64,000 nt of DNA from Blastobasis lacticolella (GCA_905147135.1 LR990048.1:9532563-9596562); one strand, 5' to 3'. Shown: positions 24,699 to 37,047, counted from the stretch's first letter. Notes: generated by a model from the letters alone, not told the origin. Numbers and translations: made by a program.

Positions 24699-24955
24699 CT
24701 ATTTATTTCTTTGTATAGCATCCTCTGCGATCCGACAGCAGAAGTCTAGAAATGCTGCTCTTGTCACCCTGATTGACACCACCAGGTCGAGACCCGGCGC
24801 AGCAATTGTTACGCCAAATCTCATCTCAAAGTTGTATCTCCTCAAGGTATACTTGGGGCACTCCACAATTAGATGCGTGATTGTTTCTTCTACTGTCGGG
24901 TCACAGACGCAAGCCGGGTTGTCTTTACATTTAAACCTGTGGAGATTTTCACCTT
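24699..24955 (-). mobile_element. Second non-LTR element, C-terminal fragment
   Basis: The minus frame contains C-x-C-D-P-T-V-E-E-T-I-T-H-L-I-V-E-C, a zinc-knuckle pattern found at the C-terminus of jockey/R1/CR1-type LINE proteins. It continues FEMRFGVTIAAPGLDLVVSI and ends IAEDAIQRNK before a TAG. About 85 codons remain. The AT-rich sequence to about 24440 would be its 3' untranslated end, which abuts the truncated RT-endonuclease element. Confidence 0.7.
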
Positions 24956-25386
24956 TTATTATTTTATTAGATTAGAACCTTTTCAGTCACTTTACTTCAC
25001 TTAATTTAGCTATGTAATAACTTTGTAATCTCTTGAAATAAAGGAGTACTTATATGAGTTTTTATCGTTCAAGCTCCAACGAATTTCAAAACCAAATTAA
25101 CTTTCAACCTATGTGCAAGCTCGTTAAATAGTAAAATATCAGGAACATGTTTGGACTTGATCATGAATTCGTTCGTGTTAAATCGCGTAAGCGTCAAATA
25201 GAGGGCAAGTCAAAACGAGCCTGAAAGACGTACGTTCGAACTCATTATCTTGCACAAACTTGTCCACACAGACTTGCCCAGTTTTTTATCTTGTACGAAC
25301 TTGATACTTTACATTACTACAACAATGCTATTTCCTACAAAAATATTAATTATTTTTAGTACACGTAACACAACATAAACAATGCA

Positions 25387-25635
25387 GTAGAGCTCATCTA
25401 ATCTAAAATGACGCGCCCCACTATCGCACACAAGCAAGTTTAAAATATGGACGCAATACATATACAAATGCCGTTGTAATTGGTCATTCAGTTGCCGGTG
25501 AGATTCAAACGTCGGAGCACGCGTCGTTCATTGGCTCCCACACAGATGAAGTGTCATTATCAATATTTGCACTCACACATCGTAATCAACTAACTACGTA
25601 GTGGGGCGCGTCATTTTAGACTTGACGAGCTCTAC
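25387..25635. mobile_element. MITE-A, intact copy (empty site for the TRIM)
   Basis: It has 36-base terminal inverted repeats: the left starts GTAGAGCTCATCTAATCTAA and the right ends GACTTGACGAGCTCTAC. The inner arm sequence ATGACGCGCCCCACT is shared in inverted form. If the repeats are read as starting at GAGCTC, the flanking TA on each side fits a Tc1/mariner-type TA target (inference). No coding capacity. The second copy (36677-37775) carries an LTR insertion; this copy shows the undisturbed phrase GCAATACATATACAAATGCC. Confidence 0.85.
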
Positions 25636-25757
25636 CTACCTATCTTAAAACTTTAAATAAGAACTTGTGTTAATTTAATAGGGGTCGATTTTTAGACCTC
25701 GTCGACCCCCAAAATCAGTTTTCGTTTATGTCGACTAGGGGTCACTTTGGGAATCCC

Positions 25758-26203
25758 TGATCTACAGCATTGAAGGAACCATTGGATACCACTATAGATT
25801 GTTTAAACGCATTGAAGAACTTAGGAGTAGACGTGAGCACATGGGATATTATTGTCATTCGTGTAGTTACTTTTAAACCAGATCTCGAAACACGAGAACA
25901 ATGGGAGTTGAAGGTAGCAAGTAATGACACAAATGAATTACCCACTATTTCACAGTTCAAATATTTGATTGAAAATAGGTTTAGGGCGTTAGAGTGTATT
26001 GAACCCGAAAGAGCAGGTGCACAATTCAATGGTTCACATAATAAAAATCCTAAGACGTTGTTAGCTACGAATATTAAATCTACAGGTTTACAGTGTGAAT
26101 ACTGTTCAGAGAATAACGAATTATGCTTTTATAAAGGTTTCGCGAAACAGCCCTGTGATGATAGACGTCAGTGTGTTGCAAAAAGAGAATATGTTTTAAT
26201 TGC
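25758..26203 (+). pseudogene. gag, C-terminal part, of the BEL/Pao element
   Basis: It resumes with STALKEPLDTTIDCLNALKN, then LGVDVSTWDIIVIRVVTFK, the typical middle of BEL/Pao Gag. The following Cys-containing stretch (CEYCSENNELCFYKGF) is where nucleocapsid-type fingers lie in relatives. The frame closes at about 26203 with a stop. The gap from 22396 to 25758 is foreign DNA. Confidence 0.85.
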
Positions 26204-26216
26204 TTAGTAAGAAACC

Positions 26217-28090
26217 ATGTGGACGTGATTGCAAAAAACTAACGTGTAGAGTTTGCAAAAGGCGCCATCACACTCTATTACACAGACAATTCGATGAAGC
26301 CATCCAATGATGACGATCGGCAGCCAGCTAAAGATTCTTCAATAGTATCTTTCTACAGGCAATCGTGGCAGGTCTAGACAGGTTTTATTAGCCACAGCGC
26401 TAGTAAAGGCCGAGTCTTAAACCCGAGAATTTCAGGTAGTTGGAGCCTTGCTGGATCAAGGCTTCATAGAATTCGATTCGATTTCATAGAACCTAATAGG
26501 ATAGATATTCTGCTAGGTGCAGATGTTTACGGCATCATCCTGAAAGATGGGGTCTTAAAACATCCTTCGGGAAGCTTAGTTGCACAGTGCACTAGCTTAG
26601 GGTGGATTATATCAGGTGTGATTAATTCAGCACAAGATAGCTCGGAAAATATAGAAGATATTTCGATGCATATTAAGGTATTACACGCCCAGGTTAACGA
26701 TGATGAAATGCTTAGAAGGTTCTGGGAAATTAAGGAGCAGGCACCTAATCTACAGACAATCTTTACAGAAAATGAGAAACGATGTGAAGAAATTTATGAA
26801 AGGACAACGCGAAGGGCAGAAGATGGTAGGTATATTGTAAAATTACCTTTTCGTGACGCATATCTACAGTGCAAGTTTGGGGATTCACGGGATATTGCTA
26901 TAAGCAGAATGCGTTAACTAGAGAGAAAATTTATTAGGGACCCAAATCTAAAAACAAAGTATGCCGAAGTAATAAATGAGTATATACAGTTAGGGCACAT
27001 GAGACTGGTAGTTGATGATTAGAAGAATGAAGCCGTGTATTTACCACATTATGCGGTCATCAGAGATGATAAGACAACTACTAAAGTAAGGGTGGTTTTC
27101 GACGCATCGCAAAAGAATAGAAGGGGTGTATCATTGAATGATACTCTTGTGACCGGGCCTACCTTACAAGCCAAATTGCACCATACTATATTACGATGGC
27201 GACTCCATACTATCGGGCTTGTAGCTGATATTGTAAAAATGTATAGACAAGTAAGGATATCACAGGAAGACGCTATATTTCAACGTATTGTATGGCGACA
27301 AAACTCTATAAATGAGTTTCAAGATTACGAAACGTTACAGTCATAAATGACTGTAACGTTTGGGACAGCATCTGCACCGTATTTGGCAGTCAAATCCCTA
27401 AATCAAGTAGCACATAACGAAGGTGCAAAATATCCCATGGCAAAAGATATGGTAAAGAATTCCTTTTACATAGATGACTTGATCGTTGGCTGCTCCGACG
27501 TCGAAGAAGGTTTAGAACTATACCGAGAAATGAAAGGACTTCTTTTAGAAGCGGGATTTGAGCTGCAGAAATGGAATAGTAGCAACAAACAACTAATAAC
27601 AGAAATCAACCAAATCGAGAAAGAACAAACGGATAGGACAAATGTAGAGAAGAAAACAAACGACATTCACAGGGATTTTTAGAGAATGCTGAGGATAACA
27701 TTGTAAATGACAATTATGTATTACAAACGGAATCTACACTAGACATGACAATTAAAATACTAGGACTTACCTCGAATCGTGGAGAATATCATTTCAGGTA
27801 CTCGATAAGTCTCCCGCTACCGCCTCGATCTGCAACAAAATGCTCTATACTATCAGATATATCCCGTTTATTCGATGCTTTGTGATGGATCGCCCCCAAC
27901 ATTGTATTAGCGAAAATATTCATACAAAAACTATGGCTTGCTGGAATTGGCTGGGATGCTCCGTTGCCGTTAGATCTAATGTTAGAGTGGAATACTTACC
28001 GCGAAGAGTTGCCGCATTTGGCTTAGGTCACAATACCCCGATGATTGGGTACATATTCAACCGATATACAGGTTGAATTTCATGGGTTTT
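26217..28090 (+). pseudogene. pol remnant of the BEL/Pao element (protease-RT linker, RT, start of RNase H side)
   Basis: Landmarks in order: IDILLGADVYG (the protease-RT linker motif of BEL/Pao), KVRVVFDASQ, then LVADIVKMYRQV with the first RT Asp, and FYIDDLIVG with the YIDD catalytic pair. VEFHGF, matching the region after RT, lies just before the 3' LTR. At least four stops or frame changes interrupt it, at about 26916, 27020, 27345 and 27680. The expected active-site protease, the rest of RNase H and integrase are not found. Confidence 0.88.
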
Positions 28091-28123
28091 GCGATGTTGG
28101 GATCCAAGTCGTTGGAAAACGTT

Positions 28124-28425
28124 TGTCGATACCAGAGTAATATTTTATCGCTAGATGTCGCTGCCGGTCAGTTAGTACGCGTTATCAAAGTGTCTTTTTT
28201 ATTTTTGTATAGGCTGTGCAGTTATGATTCCGATAGATGTTGCTGGATGTATTCTACATCGCGGTAGCGAGTGAATCTTGTGTTTTTGTGATATATAATG
28301 TTGTTTACCTAATATACTATCTTCTGATCTAGACTTTTGGGTTTTATTTAGTGCCTAACTCATGGTCTATTTACCTAGATTAATTTCAGTTCAAATTTAC
28401 GTGTTCAGCAACTAGTGCTTGAACA
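28124..28425 (+). repeat. 3' LTR of the BEL/Pao element
   Basis: It aligns with 21049-21365 from TAATATTTTATC onward and ends GTGCTTGAACA, followed directly by the GAGCC target repeat. The first 10-15 bases match poorly. This is probably where the internal deletion that removed integrase rejoined the element, so the exact 5' edge is uncertain. Confidence 0.85.
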
Positions 28426-28430
28426 GAGCC

Positions 28431-29035
28431 TTCTCCAACTCCATATCAGTGATGGGTTTAGCCATACTGCATCTCTATACCTGGAATGCGGGTAGTAGAT
28501 TGATTTTCTGGTCTAGTACCTCCGTGTACGATAACTGTAAGTAAAAGGGATATTCTACTCTTCCAGGCACCACACGACTCATCATCATTTATTAAATAGG
28601 GTCGTAAATAAAAATGAAATGAATATTTTAGTTTAATATGAGTTTTAGCAACCAACGTGACGATAATCCAACACTCGGCGGGTGAACGGGTAAACAGAAA
28701 TGTAAATAAAAATCTGTGACGGCCCCGCCCTCATCACGTGGCTGGCAGCAGTGAATACATTGCGAGGCCGCCACCGGCAAAGCTAAGGTAAACGCCATGA
28801 AAATTACTTCCCGTAGGAGTCCCTTAAAATGCGTGAAGGGAACGAAATTCCCCGCTGGGTAGGGGATTAAAATTACAAAACAGAGGATGGACAGCCCTCG
28901 CGAATTCTTAATGAGTGAATGATACAGATTAATTATTTACACCCGCCAGCTATGTTTCTTTATGTATAATTCATTTCGTTAAAGAAAAGATTAAAAAAGG
29001 GTCTTCTAGTTCAAGTATTAATGAGTTTACTAGGT
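28431..29035. other. No gene recognised
   Basis: Unique-looking AT-rich sequence after the BEL/Pao element. Nothing could be supported. Confidence 0.4.
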
Positions 29036-29305
29036 TATTAAATAAATAAATAATAAATAAATGTTCGTGGACAAATTCACACAGCGCCATCTAGCCCCAA
29101 ACTAAGCAAAGCTTGTGCTATGGGTGCCAGATTACTGATAAACTACTTAAATACTTTTTAAATATATACTTATTATACATAGAACACCCAGACCCGTAAC
29201 AGAAATTAAAATTCATCATTTCAATTTCTGCCCGGCCGGGAATCGAACCCAGGACCTCTTGCGTGGCAGACCGGCTTGTTGACCACTGAACCACTCAGGT
29301 CGTCA
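29036..29305 (-). mobile_element. tRNA-derived SINE family B, copy 1
   Basis: Read on the minus strand it starts TGACGACCTGAGTGGTTCAG, an A-box-like pol III element, and has GGGTTCGATTCCC (plus 29238-29250), a near-perfect B box. A body and a tail of AAATAAATAAATAA type follow. A second copy with the same order is at 31988-32242. Pol III promoter boxes plus an A-rich simple tail define a SINE; a functional tRNA is excluded because the acceptor end does not fold. Confidence 0.85.
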
Positions 29306-31987
29306 TTAGGTAAGAAGGTAAGGTAGATTGTAATTAAGTAATGTAATTTACGTTTTAATAAACTCTTGTGTGTCAGAATCGACATGAAGATTCATAGCAC
29401 AGCATTTAATTAGAAATTCTTGAAGTATTGTCCTTCTTGGCTACAACTTCTGCGCCAATAAACCCAAAAGTATTGACTACTCTTCCAAATATCCGTTAGA
29501 CAGGCCCAGGTATACTTACATGTTACGTCCGTATTTGAAATTCGATAAATGTTACACCGCAAACGGGCATCGCATTTGAAATTTCGTGTATGTCTTATAT
29601 TCATATGTATGTTTTAACCATCTGGGACCTCCAGAACGCTCACTCATGTCGACATGGCACGTTATTCATTATGATACATTGGCTTTTAAATTACTTTGGA
29701 TAAAAACAACAAGTGGTGATAGAAAGTCTAACCTCCGAACCAGCGATTTGTTATTACCTGCCTCAAATAAATTTTAATTGGAATCTTTTTCTAATCCCTA
29801 TTACAATCGGCACCTACTTTTATTATTTAAGTACTTTATCATTTACTTTTACTACCTTTATGAAGTATGTACTTACATCTTATTAAAGTACGTTAGCTTG
29901 ACGAAGTTCAGTACAATTAGTCGTACTAAATATATCATGAAAGTTAACTATACGCATCTACATCGAAGCGATGACAAATCTAGCCTTAGAATTAAAAATT
30001 ATTATTATTATTTGCCTTTAGTAGCATAATAACGTACAAGAAAAGTAATGAGCGAGTAAATACCTATTCGTGTTTTCCTTGTATTGGCGTTGCGACATCA
30101 AACGAGTGTGTTCGAATACGAGTTGTCATTTAGCACACCCCAAGCCCGCAGAAAAAGATGGCGGATTTGCCGATAGAGAGTTCCTGCCGATATGAGGGCA
30201 CGCGCGCGTCCGCACGCCTCCACCCATTTTCTAGGGCTCCTATTCAAACGTCGAGCGTCACGTATTTGTAGAGAGTTCGGAGAAGTTGGCTATCGAATTG
30301 GACTTTTGACTGTTAAAAGTTAAAAGGACCAACCGAGATCTGAAGAGCATTACTCTCGTCCACTTCTTATGTAGTGGAGACCACAGGACCACAGACGCTT
30401 TTATGTTCCAATTTAATTCTCTTTTGCGTTAGATTGTAGATATTTGTGCTGTTGGGGGCGTATACGTATATAACTGCTGTAAAATATTTATAGCTCACCC
30501 GCCAAGTTTCTTTCAGTCTGATTGTTGCATTTGGGATGCTTAAATCAAGTTTATTATTATTATCTTTAATCAGGCAGGCAGTTTAACAACTGGTTAGCCT
30601 GTATCCTGCTGATGAAGTTTGATGAGATATAGAAAAACTGTAGCTGGATGCGATGGAAAATAAAAGAGTAGCGTACATTTTATGTTTGTGTCCAAAGTCC
30701 GAACCAGCAAATTCTAGTTTAAATTCTCTTCAAATATATTGTAGAATGTGTGTGTGTGTGTCAAAGCCGTGGCCGGTGACGTTTTAATTAATAGGACGGC
30801 TCAGCCTACTTACACTGCCCACACAAAAGGGAGGGCAATCGCTTAATATTTTAATACGTGGGACCTTTCCTCGAGCCTTTATTTAAGATCGTATTAGAGC
30901 CGAGATAAAGTTGTGAAAGAGGCTTCCAACTTCTAGATATTAGTTTAAGTTTTTCTAATTTATTATGGCAACTTGTTTGTAACTTTTTTATCATTACATT
31001 ACATTACATAGCCATCGCCTCAATCTGAACTGAATTTATTTTTTGCTTTCCCCAACCATACACATCATAATTGTAGGTGAAGTTTGTAAAAACAAATTCG
31101 TCACGGACAAGTATGTAAAGTATATTGAATAACAACAATCCGCACAGGCTGCATTAGCTAAACCCGTTGAAGCCCCCGGTTAATTGGAAGCGATCGAATC
31201 AGCATTCAGTCGTTTAACCCAAACGTGCTGGGCTACCGGTAAGAGTTGCTTGTTAGTTGGACTGTAGCCATATTATTATGATAGGCAGCGTAATAGGTGT
31301 CATAATGTTATTGATGAAAGAAGATAATGTGTTCAGTAAAGGTGAACAAAAAATATCTAGTGACAAAGTCATTTTGGAATCATATACGAAAGTATACTCA
31401 TTTTTCTCATTTTTGCTCTATTTAATTGCAGCATACATTAAAAGTATAATGGAGGGATACTTCTAATGATCTACGTATTAATAAATATAGTCCTGTCGTC
31501 TCCATGCATCTCCTGGCCGTGGAAAATTCCGGGTTCGAGAATATTAGTTCAATATTTTTTAATAAGAAACAGATACATTGTTTATTGTTTGTTTATCAAT
31601 TTCTACATATCTTTCCTCATTATTTTATTAGCATTGGTAAGAATATATTACAAATAATACATTACCAATATAATAGGAAATCGGGCGGAATAGCATATAA
31701 AGATTTTACGAACTATAATACCTACCGCAATCTTTTCATCTCATAAAACTGCCAGAATATTTTACTGTATCGCATAGTTCCGGGGGTCGTTGATTCGAAA
31801 TCACATCAAAACTTTTCCTCTTGGAAGCAGTTTTATCCGCGCCGCCGCCGTCTTCTCGCAGTCCCAACTTCGTGGGTTACTTTTCGGTACTTCTCAGTTT
31901 TTTAACTAAGTTACTTGACCCAAGATACCTTTTATTAAGTACAAATGAAATTGACACTTCCAAATACGACACTAGAAATAGCATCAT
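29306..31987. other. No gene recognised
   Basis: AT-rich, with a few CATTA/ACATT simple-sequence stretches (about 30994-31008) and short GTGTGTGT runs. The 69-codon frame at 31257-31466 contains two hydrophobic stretches but lacks coding-like composition and partner signals. Confidence 0.45.
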
Positions 31988-32242
31988 AAATAAATAAATA
32001 TATATTCTTCAAAATTCACACAGCGTCATCTAGCCCCACAGGTAGTAAAGCTTGTGTTATGGATGTTAGATAACTTGTAAACTACTTATATACTTTTTTG
32101 TAATACATGTTTATTATACCTAATACACCCAAACCCGTTACAGTACTTAAAATACATCATTTCAATTTCTGCTCGGCCGGGAATCGAACCCGAGACCTCT
32201 GCGTGGCGACTGGAATATTAACCAAATGAACTCAGGTCGTCA
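31988..32242 (-). mobile_element. tRNA-derived SINE family B, copy 2
   Basis: It matches 29036-29305 in order and orientation: a GACGACCTGAGTT-like head, GGGTTCGATTCCCGGCCGAG as B box and beyond, CAGCGTCATCTAGCCCCA in the body, and a TAAATAAATAAATA tail. It has small indels relative to copy 1, including losses in the D-arm region. Confidence 0.85.
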
Positions 32243-32654
32243 AGCGGGTACGCGTTCACTCAGCGCGTATGCGTCTGCTGTTGGGCATAGGCGGATGCAA
32301 AGCACAAAGCAGAAGGATATGAGGATTTTTCCCGAGTCACTTGTGCGTCGCACGGTTCTGCAAAAAAGTATAATTTTTTTAATAATCTAATACACTTGTT
32401 ATACTATGTACAACTGAGAGCTTTGAGAATGGGGTGTAACGGTCTCAAGTTACTTAAGTATTTACAGACCCACCTCCTGTGACACCTGTGGCATTAAGCG
32501 GCTAATTACATACCCGTATCTCGCACATGGGATACTTTAAGTTCCTGGAAATATCAAGCCTCTACATTCTGTTTTATTCTAATTAGTTTGTGCATAATAA
32601 AGTAGCTATACAGGATATTATCACAACAAAATACGTTGTACAATTTCATGCCTT

Positions 32655-33207
32655 AATCCAAGATGCTATTATTATAAATGCGAAAGTTTGTGTGTTTGTC
32701 ATCTCTTCATACCTAAACTTGTAGAATTTATTGAATGCATTAATTATAGATACTATTATAATGTGTGGTGTCCGGCAGAGTAGAATAGCACCAACCCCTT
32801 ACGCTCATGGGTGTCGTACAAGGCGACTAATGTTTTCGAGGCAAAAGATCAAGAGTCTCCGTAGTCTGGAAAATGGGCAGCAGCCTTTTCCATTGTTATA
32901 TTTAAACACTGCGATGTCCAACCCGCCTGCCAAGCGTGGAGATTATGGCAATATCCTCCCCTTTCGTGGGAGAGGCCCTAAGTCCTGCAGTGGATTGTTA
33001 CGGGCTGTGATGGTGACTATTATAATATTATAAATACGAAAGTTTGTGTATTTGTTTTCTCTTCACGCCTGAACGGATTAAAATGAAATTTTGTAGGTAG
33101 GGCCTGGAATAATACATAGGCTACTTTTTATTCCCTTCTACCCCCACACTCGTGACTACAACGTGTAGTCCACACGGGCGGAGCCTCGTGCGGAAAGCTA
33201 GCAATTA
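32655..33207 (+). mobile_element. Lepidopteran-type composite repeat with Helitron-like 3' end
   Basis: The phrase TTATAAATGCGAAAGTTTGTGTGTTTGTC (32674 on) recurs near 33030 with few changes. From there the sequence runs GAACGGATTAAAATGAAATT and AATACATAGGCTACTTTTTA. It ends in a GC-rich hairpin (CCACACGGGC, GGA, GCCTCGTGCGG) about 6 bases before CTAG. A hairpin just before CTRR is the Helitron 3' signature. Between the two phrases lies a different dispersed-repeat block (ACGCTCATGGGTGTCGTAC and on). Boundaries and class remain inferential. Confidence 0.45.
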
Positions 33208-33584
33208 TTAAAACTAATTAATTTGCGGTTGAACGTTAATTGGCAAGAGAATTCCAATTCGTTCGTTAATACTGCGGGTATTTGATAGAAGCATTATTCC
33301 TGTTCATTTGTCCATACCAGATGCAGCATTAATAATTAAATGTTTACTTTGTCTAAACGAGACGAGCTATACTGCAATAGTTTAGCACAGACACGGTAAG
33401 TTTGAACTTTTCACCAACAACGGCTGGATTAAACCAGCTGGCCAGCTGCTGGAGCCACATTTGTCTAGCAACTCGTACAAAATATTAGAAGCTTTGTTAT
33501 TGAAATTGTTGTTCTAACACAGAAACGAGAACGGATTGCTTCTTGGTAAAATTTTCAAACGTATATTATATAGCATTTTCGTCA

Positions 33585-33710
33585 TTTTTTTATGTAATAC
33601 GGCAGGCATGCAGGCCACCTGATGAAAAGTGGTTACCGCTGCCTATGGACATTATCAACACCAGAGGTGCTACCAATGCGTTGCCCGCCTCTAAGGAGAC
33701 CTCTAACATA
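33585..33710 (-). mobile_element. LINE/retroposon 3' tail fragment
   Basis: The plus strand shows a T run (33585-33591), then TATGTAATACGGCAGGCATG, CCACCTGATGAAAAGTGG and CTGCCTATGGACATTATC. These correspond to the tails at 16838, 46810 and 48739. Nothing upstream of the tail is retained. Confidence 0.65.
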
Positions 33711-34734
33711 TCTCTTGAACGATCCCATGGAACATACCATCATAAACCTACTCTCCAAAAATGCCGATCACGTCAAAAAGTTTCTTTTCTTGCAATTTCT
33801 ACAATCATAACCTACAATGTAATACATTGTGTTGGTGTAAGTGCAGAAATTGCAACTAACCGTGCAATTCAGTGCACTATCAACGGCGTCGTTTCGGTTG
33901 TAACCGCAATCCACGTAGGTTGGGGTGGTACTGTGCGCTTATTTACCGAGCGCGTTAGATTAAACAAGTCTCCAGACGTTGTTTATTCGCGGGCAGTTGT
34001 GCCCCTCGCTACATTGCCTCCCGGGGGAGATGCCAAGAATAGTTTCCGTCAAATTGCGTTTTCCACTTTCATTGATTTAATGCTGTAATAAAGTAATTTA
34101 TTGAACAATACCTTTATTACTATTGGTTTAAAATTGTAAATATATTAATAAAGAGATACAATCATACAGGTATATAGCACAAAAAGTGTACGAAATATTA
34201 TTATGGATGCATGTAGAATGTGACTCTACTCCCCACTCCATGCATTTCTTGTAAAAAGATAATAAAAATGCTATAAAGTTGTGTTCGCTACAACAGAAAA
34301 AGTTTACACATGTAGGTACTTACGTATGTAGTACGCGATTGCCGTACGCCCTACCACTCCCTATTCCATGCAAATCTACCTAGCAACGAGATAATAAAAA
34401 TGCTATAAAAGTTCCGGTCCGTCCTTAGTTTTATTGCTTTATCCATCGGTGTTCTACACTTATTGCTCGTCTTTTACATGGTAGCGTGTCTTTGAAAACA
34501 TTAGTTAATCAGACGCAGAAACGTCTCCAGTGCCCAGACACACTCAAACGAGCTGTTGACTCGAGTGTCTTGACGTCACAAAGCAAAAACACTGAGCAGA
34601 GAACCCTAAACGAGTTCACTACAACCCTTGTTTGGACATATCTGTACCAAGGATAGAAAAATGGAAGAAAATGCTACAAGTTTTTTTGTAAACTTTTCCT
34701 ATGGGTAATGTTTTTACATGACAAAACTTCAGTC
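33711..34734. other. Unassigned; diverged duplicated segment
   Basis: An open frame runs to 34088 but begins inside the LINE tail, and I see no domain. Between 34210 and 34420 two copies of a segment (ending AGATAATAAAAATGCTATAAA in each) are spaced about 136 bases apart, an imperfect tandem duplication. Confidence 0.4.
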
Positions 34735-34815
34735 GACTGGGCTGGTCGGTAGCGCAGTTTGTATCGATGCTGATGTAGGTCGTGGATTCAATTCATACAA
34801 GTACTAAAATATGGA
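34735..34815 (+). mobile_element. Degenerate tRNA-like SINE head
   Basis: GGGCTGGTCGGTAGCGCAG resembles a pol III A box and GTGGATTCAATTC, 30 bases on, a decayed B box. The following AT-rich sequence has no clear tail. This is probably an old SINE head, not a tRNA gene, because stems do not pair. Confidence 0.45.
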
Positions 34816-36676
34816 TGCTTTTTTGGATTGTATATTATGTATATATAAGTATAATGTTTTAAACTATCGAGGTAATTGTCACATAATTTAAAAGGAACAC
34901 CACCCGGCGCTCGCAGTTTTCCAGTCTTCCCGTAAATGCATGCAACTGCGTCTAAATATTGGGTTACTCGTAAACAAAGTTACGTGGTAGGAAAGCTGAA
35001 ACATACTTTTAAAATATCTATAAATATGTAGGTAACATCTGAATATTATTATCAACATCAGGTACCTGTGACATTTTTTCCTTTTTTGTTTAGAGTGTTA
35101 GTATGATTGCACTAGCTCAATTTAGAATGATGTTAGGTGGCGTTGTATTAACTATCTATACATTTTCATTCATCAAATCAACAGGTCCACTTTTGACGTA
35201 GCGGTTAGATAAGTAATTGAACCGCCACTCGATTTGTTGTGGTGACGAATCTAGCGGGATTACCACTCGGTTACGGCACTCGATTCCGCCCACTCACCGC
35301 TTGGATTGCTCTTTTTGCCGCGCTGCTTGGCTGGAGCTCCTCCACTCTAAAGAAAAACTGTGACGAATGCCGTGAAGCGGGCTTTCTTTTAGTATGAGTT
35401 CGTTACGACCCTTCTCGGTTCGAATGAGATGTATTGCATTAAACTGGAGTATGTCAAAATTTACAGAGATTTCAATGTACTTTTTGTTTTTTAATAAACT
35501 AGCTTTAGTCCGCGACTTTGGCCGCGTGGTTTTAATGGCAGTTTGCCCGATGAACCATTTTAAATGCAACAGAGTCCACGGAGATCGTAATATTAATCAT
35601 ATCAAAACATTTTACCTATGTAAAGTGACTGCGATTCTGCATTTTCTGGACCAGTGGTACAGTTGAGTAGACATTACGTTTTAGTAGTAATGGTATGGGT
35701 GACATAATATCTGAGCGATATTAGCTTGCTATGAATAAATATTTGAACTTGTTTCTAATACCTACATACTTCTCAGGGTACGACAAGCTGTAGGTACTAG
35801 TTGCTATCAAATGATGGCAGTCGTCATCATCAGGTGGCAAGACTCTGTCTAGCCTAAAGAGTCCGCCTGGGCGAGTACCACCACCAAATCCATTCTTGCC
35901 TTTTGATAAGGTAGCCAGTACAACTACATATTATGAGGAATTTCATCTTAGTCTTTACAGCGACGACACACCTGCGTTTCTGCATTTTGTTCTAAGTAAC
36001 TAAAGAGAATCGTAATCGTAGATATTATAGTAGACAGTACCACTTACCACCAGGGCTGTCTGCTCTATTGTTAGAGTAGTACAAAAAATACTAATGTAAA
36101 AGGGTGGCGGCCTAGGGGATCAGGTTCTCTACTCTAATACGAGTTGTAGGGTATTGCCTTAATGAATGGTTATATGTGTACTTACAGTTATTAGGATTTC
36201 TTTACAAACAACTGTTCAGCTTATAGAAACATTTATTTACAATTTTAATGTAATAGTTTTTATGGCTTTTGTTGGAATTTCCTTAAGGCAACGTTACCAT
36301 TTCCAATCGTACCTGTGGTTTCTTGGCCGCTTCTTTTCCTACATATGCTACTTTCCCTTATCGCAGTTTGATTATTCCCAAGCTTAGGGGATGGCGCAGG
36401 TGAGCCGGCTAGTGCGTGCTCGCTGGTTAGTTCGCTGGGGTCACAGAGCAGAAATTTCCAATCTTGTTGGCTGGGGCTGTGCACGCTGTTCGCGTTACTC
36501 GCTGATGCAGTTATGTGGATGGTGTGTATACGCACGCATAGACAGAACATCAACCTAATCACCATCAACATCAAATCACTAAGGAAGTCTAAGTAGGATA
36601 GGTTGAGGTATTGTCTTCTGTGCTTAGCGCCTTGTCAGAAAGCGTAAGCATTAATATGCAATACCTGGTTAAGCTT
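34816..36676. other. No gene recognised
   Basis: Mixed sequence with moderately GC-rich patches at 35210-35400 and 36390-36560. Open frames there lack paired splice signals and recognisable motifs. Confidence 0.4.
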
Positions 36677-36762
36677 GTAGAGCTCGTCTAATCTAAAATG
36701 ACGCGCCCCACTATCGCATTAACGCACACAAGCAAGTTTAAAATATGGACGCAATACATATA

Positions 36763-37047
36763 TGTAGCGACATCTATCGCTCCACTAGGGAAACTCAACG
36801 ATACTCACATTACGAGTACACGAACACAAGGTTGGCAAGCATCCGCACATAGATGGCGCTAACAATCCTACATCGCGCTAGAGAAATGTGCCAACTTCCA
36901 CGGCATATATACAACTTCCGACGATCAACTGTCGGACCCTTGGTCCCCTGGTCACAACACCCGGCCAGGTGGGTAATTACCCTTTTCTACCTTCTCCCCA
37001 TCTTCGCTTGCCAACATTGGCGGCTATCTTATCTCTGCCACCGCCAA
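36763..37047 (+). repeat. 5' LTR of the miniature element
   Basis: It begins TGTAGCGACATCTATCGC and ends CACCGCCAA. It is identical to 37350-37632 except for two single-base indels near the 3' end (CTTATCTCTGCCACC versus CTTATCCTGCACC). The end could shift by one or two bases. Confidence 0.9.

Larger units (their letters stand above)
21049..28425 (+). mobile_element. BEL/Pao LTR retrotransposon, nested and internally deleted
   Basis: It has two LTRs of about 300-317 bp, BEL/Pao-type gag and pol remnants, and a 5-base direct repeat GAGCC at 21044-21048 and 28426-28430. Five bases is a usual target duplication for this superfamily. About 3.4 kb of foreign DNA (about 22397-25757) interrupts gag. 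After the RT, the frame runs through a remnant of the RNase H-side region straight into the 3' LTR, so integrase and the end of pol have been lost. Several stops and frameshifts show that the copy is inactive. Confidence 0.9.

Noticed and set aside
33543..34088. 181-codon open frame
   Set aside because: It begins inside a LINE tail and continues through unrelated sequence, with no domain. Probably chance, though the second half was not identified.
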